Assembly (NCBI RefSeq): GCF_038095555.1
Contig: NZ_CP124591.1
Location: 1,178,001-1,242,000 of the forward strand
Direction of reading: 5' to 3'
Length of the DNA stretch: 64,000 nt
From: Macrococcoides psychrotolerans
GTDB lineage: Bacteria > Bacillota > Bacilli > Staphylococcales > Staphylococcaceae
Below, one piece after another: positions 1-8,976 of the stretch. The notes beneath the pieces are model-generated. The model worked only from the letters and a program-made list of their open reading frames with translations. It was not told the DNA's origin and searched no databases. The number at the start of each line of letters is the position of its first letter. Position 1 is the first letter of the stretch. A program made the translations under genes and the position numbers.

Positions 1-23
1 ACTCATAATCCTCACCATCGCAA

Positions 24-53
24 TTGTAAATTATATATAGTTTACACTATAAT
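24..53 (+). promoter_or_regulatory. Candidate proC promoter
   Basis: A TTGTAA box at 24-29 and a perfect TATAAT at 48-53 are separated by 18 bases, about 30 bases upstream of the proC start. The -35 is only a partial match, so this is a plausible SigA promoter rather than a certain one. Confidence 0.5.
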
Positions 54-84
54 AAATGCTATGAACAATTTATGGAGGGATAGT

Positions 85-888
85 ATGAAAATCGTGTTCT
101 TTGGTTCTGGTAATATGGCAAGTGCCATTTTTATCGGACTTGTTGAGAGTAAAACGATTCAAGGCAAGGATATATTTATCACGAACCGCTCTAATGAAGA
201 AGAATTAAAACGCTTTAATCAACTTTATCAAATAAATTATAGCTATGACGACGAGGCTCTGTTAAAAGATGCTGATTTCGTCTTCCTGGCGGTAAAACCG
301 TACGACTTTGATTCAGTAGCACAACGAATCAAACCTTATCTCTTTGAAGAAAACCACTTTGTATCAATGATGGCTGGTGTTCCAATCAATCAAATTAAGA
401 ATAAATTAAATGCACATAATCCAGTCGCACGCATTATGCCGAATACGAATGCACATGTTCAGCAATCGGTTACCGGCATATCTTATTCTGATAATTTTGG
501 TGAAGATGCTAAATCAAATCTTAATGCCCTACTGGAAGCATTCGGTACATCTATCGAAGTGAAAGAAGAATCTCTTCATGATGTCACTGCAATAACAGGA
601 AGTGGACCTGCGTTTCTTTACTATGTATATGAAGAATATATAAAAGCTGCAAAGCATCTTGGACTGTCTCCTGATGATACGGATATTGCCGTGAGAAACT
701 TGATTATAGGTACTGGAAGAATGCTGGAAAACTCAGAACTTTCAATTGATCAGCTACGCGAAAATATTACCTCTAAAGGGGGAACAACTAAAGCCGGATT
801 AGATGCTCTGCGCAAGCATCCAATAGAAGAAATATTTATTGATTGTTTAGAACACGCGTTGAACAGAAGCAAAGAACTAAGTGAATAA
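85..888 (+). CDS. proC: Pyrroline-5-carboxylate reductase
   Basis: Catalyses the last step of proline synthesis, NAD(P)H-dependent reduction of 1-pyrroline-5-carboxylate, in the cytoplasm. The 267-residue protein opens with a Rossmann nucleotide-binding motif (GSGNMASA, about residues 6-13), carries LAVKP near residue 70, and has the C-terminal P5CR signature with TGSGPAF near 170 and SKGGTTKAGL near 240. The ATG at 85 is preferred over the in-frame ATG at 61 because TGGAGGGA at 73-80 is a good ribosome binding site for it. Length is normal for the family. It is a single-gene unit converging on rnz, with a shared terminator. Confidence 0.97.
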   Translation: MKIVFFGSGNMASAIFIGLVESKTIQGKDIFITNRSNEEELKRFNQLYQINYSYDDEALLKDADFVFLAVKPYDFDSVAQRIKPYLFEENHFVSMMAGVPINQIKNKLNAHNPVARIMPNTNAHVQQSVTGISYSDNFGEDAKSNLNALLEAFGTSIEVKEESLHDVTAITGSGPAFLYYVYEEYIKAAKHLGLSPDDTDIAVRNLIIGTGRMLENSELSIDQLRENITSKGGTTKAGLDALRKHPIEEIFIDCLEHALNRSKELSE

Positions 889-920
889 AACGGTAGTGAC
901 ACCGATATACATGAATAAAA

Positions 921-970
921 TCAAAAAAGACGGAAGGAAATGATTTTTGTTTCCAGCCGTCTTTTTGATT
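921..970. terminator. Bidirectional terminator between proC and rnz
   Basis: AAAAAGACGG at about 924-933 pairs with CCGTCTTTTT at 957-966, giving an A-run/U-run hairpin that can stop transcription from both convergent genes. The loop contains a second short complementarity (GGAAA with TTTCC). Confidence 0.85.
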
Positions 971-1891
971 TTATTCCACATCGTACTCAGAAAAATCATC
1001 TGCAATAAAAACTTCACATTCTGTTTTAGTTTCTATTTCAGCTAGTAATCGATTTATATCTTTAGTAGTATAGCGATTGCTGACATGATTGATAATAAGC
1101 TTTTTCACATTTCCCGTACTGACAAAAGATAGGACATCATCAATATGACTATGATAGTATTTATGACTTAATTCTACATCCCCATCGAGATATGTACACT
1201 CATGTACAACAACATCTGCATTCTCTGCCAAAGAAGCTTCGTTTTCACAAGGCATTGTATCTCCAAAAAATACGAGCCTCTTCCCTTTTTTTCCGGCAGT
1301 CTTAAAATCCTCAGTGTTGTATATTTTCCCATTTACTATGACTTGTTCACGCAACTTAAACTCTTTATAGACCGGACCTGGAGCGATGCCTTCAGCTATC
1401 AACTTTTCTTTTATTAAGTTACCAGCCGTATCAGGCATTACTACTCTGTATCCGAATGAAGGGATCCCATGTTTTAATGCTCCGACTGTTATTTCGATAT
1501 CATTGATAATAAATTCGTCACCATGATCAATCTCGATAATCTCAAGAGGATAATTAAGATGTGAACAGGAGATCGTCAGTACTGTATCAACAAACTGTTT
1601 TAACCCAGCTGGACCATATAATGTCAGTTTTTTGTCCTGGCCCCCTTGAAAACTTCTTGAAGTTAATACACCTGGTAGTCCAAAGATATGATCTCCATGC
1701 AGATGAGAAATAAATATATGCGTGAGCTTACCAAGTTTAATGTTAGTATGTAATATTTGATGTTGTGCTGCTTCCCCACAATCAAACATCCAGTATTCAT
1801 TATAGAGTGGATTTAAAGAAAGGATCGTCGTCTGCGTATTTCTTTCTTTTGTAGGTAATCCGGCGCTCGTTCCTAAACAAATAATCTTCAA
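971..1891 (-). CDS. rnz: Ribonuclease Z (tRNA 3' endonuclease)
   Basis: Zinc-dependent endonuclease of the metallo-beta-lactamase fold that trims tRNA 3' trailers to allow CCA addition. The sequence shows GTSAGLPTKERNTQ at the N terminus, the metal-binding SHLHGDHIFGLPG near residue 60, FFGDT and HECTY further on, and HS(H) near the C terminus, all typical of RNase Z (about 306 residues). A TTG start at 1891 is preferred over GTG at 1903: AAGGTGG lies 8 bases upstream of the TTG, and the resulting MKIICLGTSAG matches the usual start. It runs opposite to proC and zwf, as in staphylococci. Confidence 0.93.
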   Translation of the reverse strand: MKIICLGTSAGLPTKERNTQTTILSLNPLYNEYWMFDCGEAAQHQILHTNIKLGKLTHIFISHLHGDHIFGLPGVLTSRSFQGGQDKKLTLYGPAGLKQFVDTVLTISCSHLNYPLEIIEIDHGDEFIINDIEITVGALKHGIPSFGYRVVMPDTAGNLIKEKLIAEGIAPGPVYKEFKLREQVIVNGKIYNTEDFKTAGKKGKRLVFFGDTMPCENEASLAENADVVVHECTYLDGDVELSHKYYHSHIDDVLSFVSTGNVKKLIINHVSNRYTTKDINRLLAEIETKTECEVFIADDFSEYDVE

Positions 1892-1997
1892 ATTAAAAAC
1901 CACCTTTTCATCACGTAATTATAGCATGTTTTAATTGTATTTTTATGTGTTCTATGAAAAAATATAAAGAATAACAATAGAATCGAGGTTAGTTATC

Positions 1998-3476
1998 TTG
2001 GATATAAAAAAGCAAAATATTCCCTGCTTAATTACCATTTTTGGTGCAACAGGCGACTTAAGTCATCGTAAATTATTTCCATCCCTGTTCCATCTTTTTC
2101 AACAAGGAAATCTCAATGACCAAATTGCAATCATAGGAATCGGCCGACGTGACTGGTCAAACGATAAATTCAGAGCTGAAATCAGAGCATCTATCGAGAA
2201 CTTCGTAGCTGATACACATAAGATTGACGCCTTTATGGAACACGTATTTTACCAGCCGCATGATGTAAATGATGCAGCAAGCTATGCATCGCTCAAATCT
2301 CTTTCAGAAACTTTGGATAGTGAATTTAATCTGCAAGGTAACCGCCTATTTTATTTAGCAATGGCTCCAGAATTCTTTGGTACTGTTACCGATCATTTAA
2401 AATTAAGTGGCCTTACAAAGACGGATGGTTTCAAACGTTTAATAATTGAAAAACCATTCGGTAAGGATCTGAAATCTGCTGAACAGTTGAATCAGCAGAT
2501 TCGTAAATCATTCAAAGAAGAAGAAATATATCGTATCGACCACTATCTCGGAAAAGATATGGTGCAAAACATTGAGGTCATCCGCTTTAGCAATGCTATG
2601 TTCGAACCATTATGGAACAATAAATACATCTCAAATATCCAGGTCACTTCATCTGAAATACTTGGTGTTGAAGATCGAGGAGGCTACTATGACAAGAGTG
2701 GCGCCCTTAAAGACATGGTTCAGAATCATATGCTGCAAATCGTTTCTCTTCTGGCAATGGAGCCTCCTATCTCACTCTCATCAGAAGATATCAGAAATGA
2801 AAAAGTAAAAGCTTTACGTTCCATTCGTAAGATCAAACCAGAACATGTCAAAAGCTATTTTGTTCGCGGGCAGTATGATGCTGGTGAAATCAACGGTGAG
2901 AAGGTAAAAAAATATCGTGATGAAGATAATGTCGCACCAGATAGTAATACCCCTACTTTCGTTGCAGCGAAAGTCATGCTTGATAACTTCAGATGGGCCG
3001 GTGTGCCATTTTATATTAGAACTGGAAAGCGCATGAAAGAAAAAGAAATCAGAGTGGTTGTAGAATTCAAAGAAATGCCGATGAATCTATATTATCAAAA
3101 AGACAACGAACTCGATTCAAATCTGCTGATCATCAACATTCAGCCAAACGAAGGCATTGAACTTCATTTAAATGCTCGTAAATATATAGAAGGCCTCGAC
3201 ACAGAGCCTGTAAAGCTCTCTTATGCGATGACTACACAAGATAAGATGAACACCGTAGATGCATACGAAGGATTAATCTATGACTGTTTACGTGGCGATG
3301 CGACAAACTTTACGCATTGGGAAGAATTGAAAGCAACTTGGTCATATGTTGATACAGTAGCGGAATACTGGGATAACAATCCAGCACCATTTCCAAACTA
3401 CCCAGCAGGGAGCAACGGACCAATCAAGAGCGAATTACTGCTTAGTCGTGACAATTTCCATTGGTGGGACTTCTAA
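1998..3476 (+). CDS. zwf: Glucose-6-phosphate 1-dehydrogenase
   Basis: First enzyme of the oxidative pentose phosphate pathway; it oxidises glucose 6-phosphate to 6-phosphogluconolactone and yields NADPH. The 492-residue protein has the nucleotide-binding motif FGATGDLSHRK (about 15-25) and the substrate-binding active-site motif RIDHYLGK (about 178-185), followed by the characteristic C-terminal domain with IRTGKRM. It begins with TTG at 1998, preceded by CGAGGTTAG as a ribosome binding site. The partner dehydrogenase gnd lies 1.7 kb downstream on the opposite strand, an arrangement resembling the yqjI/yqjJ neighbourhood of Bacillus. Confidence 0.97.
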   Translation: MDIKKQNIPCLITIFGATGDLSHRKLFPSLFHLFQQGNLNDQIAIIGIGRRDWSNDKFRAEIRASIENFVADTHKIDAFMEHVFYQPHDVNDAASYASLKSLSETLDSEFNLQGNRLFYLAMAPEFFGTVTDHLKLSGLTKTDGFKRLIIEKPFGKDLKSAEQLNQQIRKSFKEEEIYRIDHYLGKDMVQNIEVIRFSNAMFEPLWNNKYISNIQVTSSEILGVEDRGGYYDKSGALKDMVQNHMLQIVSLLAMEPPISLSSEDIRNEKVKALRSIRKIKPEHVKSYFVRGQYDAGEINGEKVKKYRDEDNVAPDSNTPTFVAAKVMLDNFRWAGVPFYIRTGKRMKEKEIRVVVEFKEMPMNLYYQKDNELDSNLLIINIQPNEGIELHLNARKYIEGLDTEPVKLSYAMTTQDKMNTVDAYEGLIYDCLRGDATNFTHWEELKATWSYVDTVAEYWDNNPAPFPNYPAGSNGPIKSELLLSRDNFHWWDF

Positions 3477-3496
3477 ACATATATACAGCTTTATCA

Positions 3497-3537
3497 TTAA
3501 ATAACATCTGAACAGTTTTTGTTCGGGTGTTATTTAA
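3497..3537 (+). terminator. Hairpin downstream of zwf
   Basis: A 17-base inverted repeat, with TTAAATAACATCTGAAC at 3497-3513 and GTTCGGGTGTTATTTAA at 3521-3537, allowing GU pairs. The following bases are only moderately T-rich, so it is a probable but not ideal terminator. Confidence 0.6.
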
Positions 3538-3620
3538 TATGATTCAACTCTATAATTCAAAGTAATAATTTTATTTTCTATTTATTTATGTTATCTTAAT
3601 CATAAAAAGGATTTAACTTT

Positions 3621-4220
3621 ATGAACGATGCATACTTTGATCACCAGCTTAATATTCAGACAGAAATTTATTATGAGTCATACTCTCGTGGTGCAATTCA
3701 TCGCTATGAACCGACAGACTATATACATCTCGAAAAACTATTCCAAATGATTAAGCCATTGATAACTGTTGATGACGTATTTGTCGATATCGGCTCAGGG
3801 ATGCATCGAGTACCAATCTATGCGGCCCATCAGCTACAAGTTCAAACTAAAGGCATCGAAATTAACAAACAGCTTTATATGCATGCATTAAAGAATATCC
3901 AGGCATATTCAAAGCATCACCGATGCCATATCGAAGCGATCAACTGTGATATATTGGATTATAATATTAAAGCACAGGATAGCATTTTCTTTCTATTCAA
4001 TCCTTTTTCTGTACATATCTTCAAAAAGTTTATCGATTCGCTACTGTCAATTAAGGACTTACAAAGAAAATTACTCATCTTGTATTATCCTGATGCTAGT
4101 TATATCAACTACTTGCAATATTTCAATGAAATCACCCTGCTTCACACGATCAAGCTAGAAGACTATGATAACGACAAGCAGGAAATGATACATATCTACG
4201 CTATTAACTACGAGATTTAG
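3621..4220 (+). CDS. Putative class I SAM-dependent methyltransferase
   Basis: Substrate unknown. The 199-residue protein has the class I methyltransferase glycine-rich loop (VFVDIGSGMHRVP, about 53-65) followed by the acidic end of strand 2 (KGIEINKQ), then CDILDY and an NPF motif (FLFNPFS, about 127) at the position of motif IV. The region after motif IV is short, so it may be a minimal fold. It starts at ATG 3621 after AAAAGGATT, and lies 10 bases upstream of the AraC-type regulator in the same direction, so the two are probably co-transcribed. Nothing in the sequence distinguishes RNA, protein or small-molecule methylation. Confidence 0.75.
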   Translation: MNDAYFDHQLNIQTEIYYESYSRGAIHRYEPTDYIHLEKLFQMIKPLITVDDVFVDIGSGMHRVPIYAAHQLQVQTKGIEINKQLYMHALKNIQAYSKHHRCHIEAINCDILDYNIKAQDSIFFLFNPFSVHIFKKFIDSLLSIKDLQRKLLILYYPDASYINYLQYFNEITLLHTIKLEDYDNDKQEMIHIYAINYEI

Positions 4221-4230
4221 AAAGTGTGAA

Positions 4231-5079
4231 ATGATGAAATCAATTGAAACTGTCCAAAAAACAATCGTATATCTTGAAGATCATTTATTACAGTCATTTA
4301 CACTTGATGACCTTAGTAATTACCTTGAAGAGAGTGCATTCCATATTACACAGTCCTTTACCATGATCACAGGAATGACTGTGGAAGAATACCTCCACAG
4401 CAGGAAGATGACAGAAGCTGCAAACTATTTATTGAACGGAAACTATAGACTTGTCGACGTTGCAAAAAAGTACGGTTATACGAGTGCTCATGAATTCAGT
4501 ACAGCGTTTAGTGAATTTCATGGAACTTCTCCGATACAAGCCCGTGCAAATCCAGAGAAACTCCAGATGGTTCATCGCCTTTATCTGCAGCTCTCAACAA
4601 CAACGAAGCCCCCCGCGCATTATAGTATAAAACATGCTGATCATACTGAGTTAGTCGGAAAATCCGTCAGAATAGATAACCAGCATCTATCGAATCAATT
4701 TTTAATTCCTGATCTAATCTATAATGAAAACCAGGATGGATTTATCGATGAATTGTTGCATTTGAGTACGAATGGTAAATTATATGTAACACTTCATCCG
4801 GATATAACAGGTGTTCATATATTTATCGGCGTTCAGTCAGAACGATCTTATCATTATGAAACTTTCGCCATCAATCGTGCTCAATATGCAGTATTTCAAT
4901 CCAGAGGACATCTGGATTATATTTTCAGTGAGATTTGGTATTCTATCGAAAAACAGGTCGATCTTCAACTTAATTATTTAAGGAATGAGCAGTTTGTCTA
5001 TGTGCTTCCTTCAGATTATGCATTCGACAACCACTTTAATAAAGTAGAGCTATGGATTCCTATCGAGAAACAATTCTAA
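4231..5079 (+). CDS. AraC-family regulator with GyrI-like effector domain
   Basis: Transcription factor. Residues 5-105 form the two-helix-turn-helix AraC DNA-binding domain at the N terminus (VDVAKKYGYTSAHEFSTAFSEFHGTSP is its second HTH, seen here at about 75-100), and residues 120-282 resemble the GyrI/Rob-type small-molecule binding domain (HADHTELVGKSVRI, then ELWIPIE at the end). This domain order matches the SoxS/Rob-like regulators that bind hydrophobic ligands or drugs. Two adjacent ATGs (4231 and 4234) are possible starts and neither has a strong ribosome binding site, which suggests coupling to the methyltransferase gene ending 10 bases upstream. The target genes are not evident. 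Confidence 0.85.
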   Translation: MMKSIETVQKTIVYLEDHLLQSFTLDDLSNYLEESAFHITQSFTMITGMTVEEYLHSRKMTEAANYLLNGNYRLVDVAKKYGYTSAHEFSTAFSEFHGTSPIQARANPEKLQMVHRLYLQLSTTTKPPAHYSIKHADHTELVGKSVRIDNQHLSNQFLIPDLIYNENQDGFIDELLHLSTNGKLYVTLHPDITGVHIFIGVQSERSYHYETFAINRAQYAVFQSRGHLDYIFSEIWYSIEKQVDLQLNYLRNEQFVYVLPSDYAFDNHFNKVELWIPIEKQF

Positions 5080-5103
5080 TGTCAGATTATAAATCAATAT
5101 ATC

Positions 5104-5153
5104 AAATAAACCAGAACGATGCTGTACAGTGACAGTATTGTTCTGGTTTATTT
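5104..5153. terminator. Bidirectional terminator with a 22-bp stem
   Basis: Bases 5104-5125 pair with 5132-5153 over 22 base pairs (two GU wobbles) around a 6-base loop, with A/T runs on both flanks. It separates the convergent AraC-type regulator and gnd. Confidence 0.85.
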
Positions 5154-5189
5154 GAATTTACTTATTATATTTTCAGAATGAAAAAATTA

Positions 5190-6593
5190 TTATTTCCAGT
5201 CCGTATGGAATGTACCTGCTTTATCTTTTCTTTCATATGTGTGTGCTCCAAAATAATCACGCTGTGCCTGGATAAGGTTAGCAGGAAGATCTTTCGCAGT
5301 ATATGAATCAAAATAGTTGATTGCAGAAGCAAAAGTCGGTACCGGTGTACCTGTCAAAATTGCAGTTGATGCAACCGTTCTTAAACTTTGCTGATATTTT
5401 TCAACAATCCCTTTAAAATAAGGATCAAGCAATAAATTCTGAAGATCATTATCAAGATCATATGCGTCTTTGATCTTTTGTAAGAACTGTGCACGTATAA
5501 TACACCCTTCACGCCAGATCATTGCGAGATCACCAAGCTGTAAGTCCCAGTTATAGCTGTCTGAAGCTTCTTTCATCTGTGCAAATCCTTGAGCATAACA
5601 ACAAATCTTACTCATATATAATGCTTCACGAATGGCTTCAAGGAATTCATCCTTATTTCCTTCAAAATTATTCTTTTCATTTTGAATAGCTTCATGCGCA
5701 ATTACACGTTCATCTTTTTGACTTGATATCGTTCTGGCAAATACAGATTCGGTAATAATCGTTAATGGAACCCCTAAGTCAAGCGCATTAATTGATGTCC
5801 ACTTACCTGTACCTTTTTGTCCTGCTTTGTCCAGTACTTTCTCTACAAGCGGTGTGCCATCTTCATCTAGCTTATTAAAGATATCAGCCGTAATTTCGAT
5901 AAGATAGCTATCTAGCTCTCCTTCATTCCATGTCTTAAATGTTTCTGCAATTTCTTGATGTGACATATTGAGTACATTCTTCATCAGATCATAGCTTTCT
6001 GCTATAAGCTGCATATCCGCATATTCTATACCGTTATGTACCATCTTCACATAATGTCCTGCTCCATCTGGACCAATATAAGCGACACACGGCTTGCCAT
6101 CCTTAGCTTTTGCTGCAATAGATTCTAGAATCGGTTTAACGAGTTCATAAGCTTCCTTCTGACCACCTGGCATGATAGATGGACCGTGAAGTGCGCCTTC
6201 TTCACCACCAGAAACACCCGTTCCGATAAAGTTGATTCCTTTTTCAGAAAGATAGACATTACGTCGAATCGTATCATTATAATTGGTATTGCCGCCGTCA
6301 ATTAGAATGTCACCTTTATCTAATAATGGCAATAGACTTTCAATTGTCGCATCTGTTGCTTCTCCTGCTTTAACCATCATCATAATCTTTCGGGGAGTTT
6401 CAAGACTATTTACGAATTCTTCCAAAGTATATGTCGGATGAATATTCTTACCAGTTGATTCTTTCATCATTAAGTCTGTTTTGTCACTTGAACGATTATA
6501 GACTGAAACAGAATTACCTCTCGATTCAATATTCCATGCAAGATTTTTACCCATAACTGCAAGACCAATAACACCTATTTGTTGTTTACTCAT
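5190..6593 (-). CDS. gnd: 6-phosphogluconate dehydrogenase, decarboxylating
   Basis: Converts 6-phosphogluconate to ribulose 5-phosphate and CO2, producing NADPH. The 467-residue protein has the N-terminal Rossmann motif GLAVMGKNLAWN (10-21), the substrate signature GVSGGEEGALHGPSIMPGG (about 128-146), the active-site lysine and asparagine motif HYVKMVHNGIEYADMQ (about 180-195), and the C-terminal FGAHTYER tail. Length is standard. The ATG at 6593 has AGAGGTAG upstream. With zwf in the same region the oxidative pentose phosphate branch is complete apart from the lactonase, which is not in the window. Confidence 0.97.
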   Translation of the reverse strand: MSKQQIGVIGLAVMGKNLAWNIESRGNSVSVYNRSSDKTDLMMKESTGKNIHPTYTLEEFVNSLETPRKIMMMVKAGEATDATIESLLPLLDKGDILIDGGNTNYNDTIRRNVYLSEKGINFIGTGVSGGEEGALHGPSIMPGGQKEAYELVKPILESIAAKAKDGKPCVAYIGPDGAGHYVKMVHNGIEYADMQLIAESYDLMKNVLNMSHQEIAETFKTWNEGELDSYLIEITADIFNKLDEDGTPLVEKVLDKAGQKGTGKWTSINALDLGVPLTIITESVFARTISSQKDERVIAHEAIQNEKNNFEGNKDEFLEAIREALYMSKICCYAQGFAQMKEASDSYNWDLQLGDLAMIWREGCIIRAQFLQKIKDAYDLDNDLQNLLLDPYFKGIVEKYQQSLRTVASTAILTGTPVPTFASAINYFDSYTAKDLPANLIQAQRDYFGAHTYERKDKAGTFHTDWK

Positions 6594-6652
6594 ACTCTAC
6601 CTCTTTCAATAATTATTCCATTTCATTATAACATATTGTAATGTCACTTTGA

Positions 6653-7759
6653 TTAAACAAGCTTGATGATTTCAAGGACCTGTTCTGTTAATTTCTCCAT
6701 CTCCGTAACTGCAATTCTTTCATTTACTGTATGAATCTTCTCATAACCAACCGCAAGAACAACTGTTGGAACACCATAACTATTAATAAGGTTGGCATCA
6801 CTACCGCCACCATTGGATACCACCTCAGGCGTTCGACCGATATTAAGTGCTGATTGCTGTGCTATCTTTATTACTTCGCTTTCTTCAGGTACATGGAATG
6901 ATGGATAATTCACAGTAACTTCTACGTCTGCTGACCCACCAAGTTCTGCAGCGGCTGTTAAAAATGCCTCTTTCATGTGCTGTACTTGTTGATGCATCTT
7001 TTCCTCATCCAGGCTTCTTGCTTCAGCGAGTATAAAGCAGCTGTCAGCTACAATATTCGTTTTTTCTCCACCTTCTATACGGCCAATATTTGCAGTAGTT
7101 TCACCATCTATTCTTCCGAGCTTCATATTACTGATTGCACGTGAAGCTATATTAATTGCACTTACACCTTTTTCAGGCTCAACACCAGCGTGTGCTGTAA
7201 CACCTTTAATAGTGACATTTAATGATGCATTATTAGGGGCTCTATTGACGATTGTACCGACTTTGTTACCTGCATCCAATGCAAATCCATAGCCGTCAAC
7301 TAATTTACTACCATCTAAAGCTCTAGCCCCGACTAGTGATGACTCCTCTCCTACAGTAATCACGATTTGAATTTCACCATGGTCACGATGCTCTTCTTGC
7401 AATGTCTGAATCGTTTCGATAATTGCTGCAATACCTGCTTTATCATCCGCACCAAGAATGGTACTACCATCAGTATGGATGATACCATCGGTTACAATCG
7501 GTTCTATACCTTGACCAGGTGTCACCGTATCCATGTGACAAGATAATAATATCGGTTTTTGATCTGTGTTTCCTTTTAATGTAATAAAAAGATTGCCCGC
7601 ACCAAAACCTGTCTTTTGCTGAGTGTCATCTTCTTCTACTTGCAGTCCGAGCTCTGAAAATACATTTTTAAGGTGATCAGCGATTGCTCTTTCATGTCCT
7701 GTTTCACTATCAATCTTGACAAGACTTTTAAATGTTTCTACTAATCGTTCAGTATCCAT
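6653..7759 (-). CDS. PepT-like M20 metallopeptidase (YqjE family)
   Basis: Predicted cytoplasmic zinc aminopeptidase acting on small peptides. Visible M20 motifs are the metal ligand HMDTV (about 75), the bridging aspartate in GADDKAG (about 103), the catalytic glutamate pair EESS (about 138), and the dimerisation-domain motif THAGVEPEKG. It is 368 residues long, shorter than true PepT (about 410) and matching the YqjE subgroup. It sits 59 bases upstream of gnd on the same strand, the order found in Bacillus (yqjE near yqjI). Precise substrate is not deducible; annotators variously use tripeptidase T-like or peptidase M20. Confidence 0.88.
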   Translation of the reverse strand: MDTERLVETFKSLVKIDSETGHERAIADHLKNVFSELGLQVEEDDTQQKTGFGAGNLFITLKGNTDQKPILLSCHMDTVTPGQGIEPIVTDGIIHTDGSTILGADDKAGIAAIIETIQTLQEEHRDHGEIQIVITVGEESSLVGARALDGSKLVDGYGFALDAGNKVGTIVNRAPNNASLNVTIKGVTAHAGVEPEKGVSAINIASRAISNMKLGRIDGETTANIGRIEGGEKTNIVADSCFILAEARSLDEEKMHQQVQHMKEAFLTAAAELGGSADVEVTVNYPSFHVPEESEVIKIAQQSALNIGRTPEVVSNGGGSDANLINSYGVPTVVLAVGYEKIHTVNERIAVTEMEKLTEQVLEIIKLV

Positions 7760-7880
7760 ATCATCTCTCCTTTTTTTTCGTTACTACTAATGTACCAAAG
7801 GTTAGGTAAACAGAAAAGTCTAAGCATTGGCATGAGACATTTGTTATAATTATTTTAATACTTATGAAAGGATGGTTTCC

Positions 7881-7979
7881 TTGAACAAAAATCTTTTACG
7901 TTTTACAATCATCATTTTACTTGTACTTATAGTATCTGCTCTTATTTTAAGCAGTGTACTACCATATTTAACGAACTAA
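7881..7979 (+). CDS. 32-residue single-span membrane peptide, Prli42-like candidate
   Basis: A TTG at 7881 is preceded by GAAAGGATGG at good spacing and opens a 32-codon frame that ends just before a perfect terminator, so a short independent gene is well supported. The peptide begins MNKNLLRF, continues with a hydrophobic stretch (about residues 9-27) and ends in PYLTN. Size, basic N terminus and single span resemble the Firmicutes stressosome-associated miniprotein Prli42. That assignment rests on architecture alone. It is divergent from the PepT-like gene and convergent with the ArAE-type membrane protein. Confidence 0.65.
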   Translation: MNKNLLRFTIIILLVLIVSALILSSVLPYLTN

Positions 7980-8007
7980 AAAATCAGGACTGCGTCCTGA
8001 TTTTTTA
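7978..8007. terminator. Bidirectional terminator
   Basis: AAAATCAGGAC and GTCCTGATTTT flank a three-base loop (TGC), with A and T runs on the outside. It begins in the stop codon of the 32-codon gene and overlaps the stop of the convergent membrane-protein gene. Confidence 0.92.
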
Positions 8008-8973
8008 GTAGAGTTTTAGTGATCCAAAATTTGATTTAATCTCAAGATACTGCTCAATCTCATTCAGAAGCTGGATTAAAGCTGCTCTTGATTTCAACTG
8101 TTTATTATTCATCGGTAAAGGATACTTTTCAACATCCAGCATAATAGCATATAGGTCATGTAATCGGATAGCAGTGAAATTGTTGCTGGATATATTGCTT
8201 GATAAGTCTTGTAATAGATTACTACAATTAACATGAAGCTTATCACTATGGTCCATCTGGTTAATTAGGTCCACCATCCGTAACAGAAGTTCAAGCTGTG
8301 CTTCACGCATATTAAAGTAATGATAGTATGAATTTTCATTTCTTGTAAAATGATTCTCCACTTCTGTATATGCTACAGATTTAGCACGTTCTATCGTCTG
8401 ATGCAGCTTAACAATCTGTTGTTTATCTAGTGCTATTTCTGGATAGATAAGCGCATCACTCAACTTTGAGACGATGACCTGAAACTCTGCTTCGATTTCT
8501 TTCTTATACTCATTCAATCGCATTGATAAGTCCGGCATATATAGATTAAGCAATAATGCAATGCCAAGTCCGACGACAATCAAAGTTATTTCATTGATTA
8601 TTACGTGTCGGTTTATATAACCAAAATTAAAACAATGTAGAATGATGACACAACTGGTGACTACACCTTCTTCAATACCGAACATAACAGTCACTGGAAT
8701 AAAGACTAGTACAAGTAAACCGAGCACGACTGGATTAAACCCAAGATGCGTAAAGAATAGATAAGAAAACAGTAATCCTAGCATACACGAAAAGAAACGC
8801 GCGCTGGCTGCCTGCAATGACTTTACACGTGTATTTTTTACACATAAAACAACCAGGATGGCTGCTGATGCGTAATTATCAAGTCCTAATAACTTACAGA
8901 TAATTACACCCAGAGCCATCCCGAATGCTGTCTTTATCGTTCTGAATCCAATACGATAAGGTCTAATCTTCAT
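8005..8973 (-). CDS. Aromatic acid exporter (ArAE)/DUF939 family membrane protein (YqjA-like)
   Basis: Integral membrane protein of 322 residues. The N-terminal half has several hydrophobic helices (about residues 11-30, 35-47, 58-75, 79-98, 104-119 and 127-146), and the C-terminal half is a soluble, mostly helical DUF939-type domain rich in charged residues. Family members are called aromatic acid exporters from one characterised relative; the substrate here is unknown. The stop codon lies in the shared terminator, and the gene follows the bacilliredoxin gene by only a few bases, so the two form an operon. Confidence 0.8.
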   Translation of the reverse strand: MKIRPYRIGFRTIKTAFGMALGVIICKLLGLDNYASAAILVVLCVKNTRVKSLQAASARFFSCMLGLLFSYLFFTHLGFNPVVLGLLVLVFIPVTVMFGIEEGVVTSCVIILHCFNFGYINRHVIINEITLIVVGLGIALLLNLYMPDLSMRLNEYKKEIEAEFQVIVSKLSDALIYPEIALDKQQIVKLHQTIERAKSVAYTEVENHFTRNENSYYHYFNMREAQLELLLRMVDLINQMDHSDKLHVNCSNLLQDLSSNISSNNFTAIRLHDLYAIMLDVEKYPLPMNNKQLKSRAALIQLLNEIEQYLEIKSNFGSLKLY

Positions 8974-8976
8974 CTA

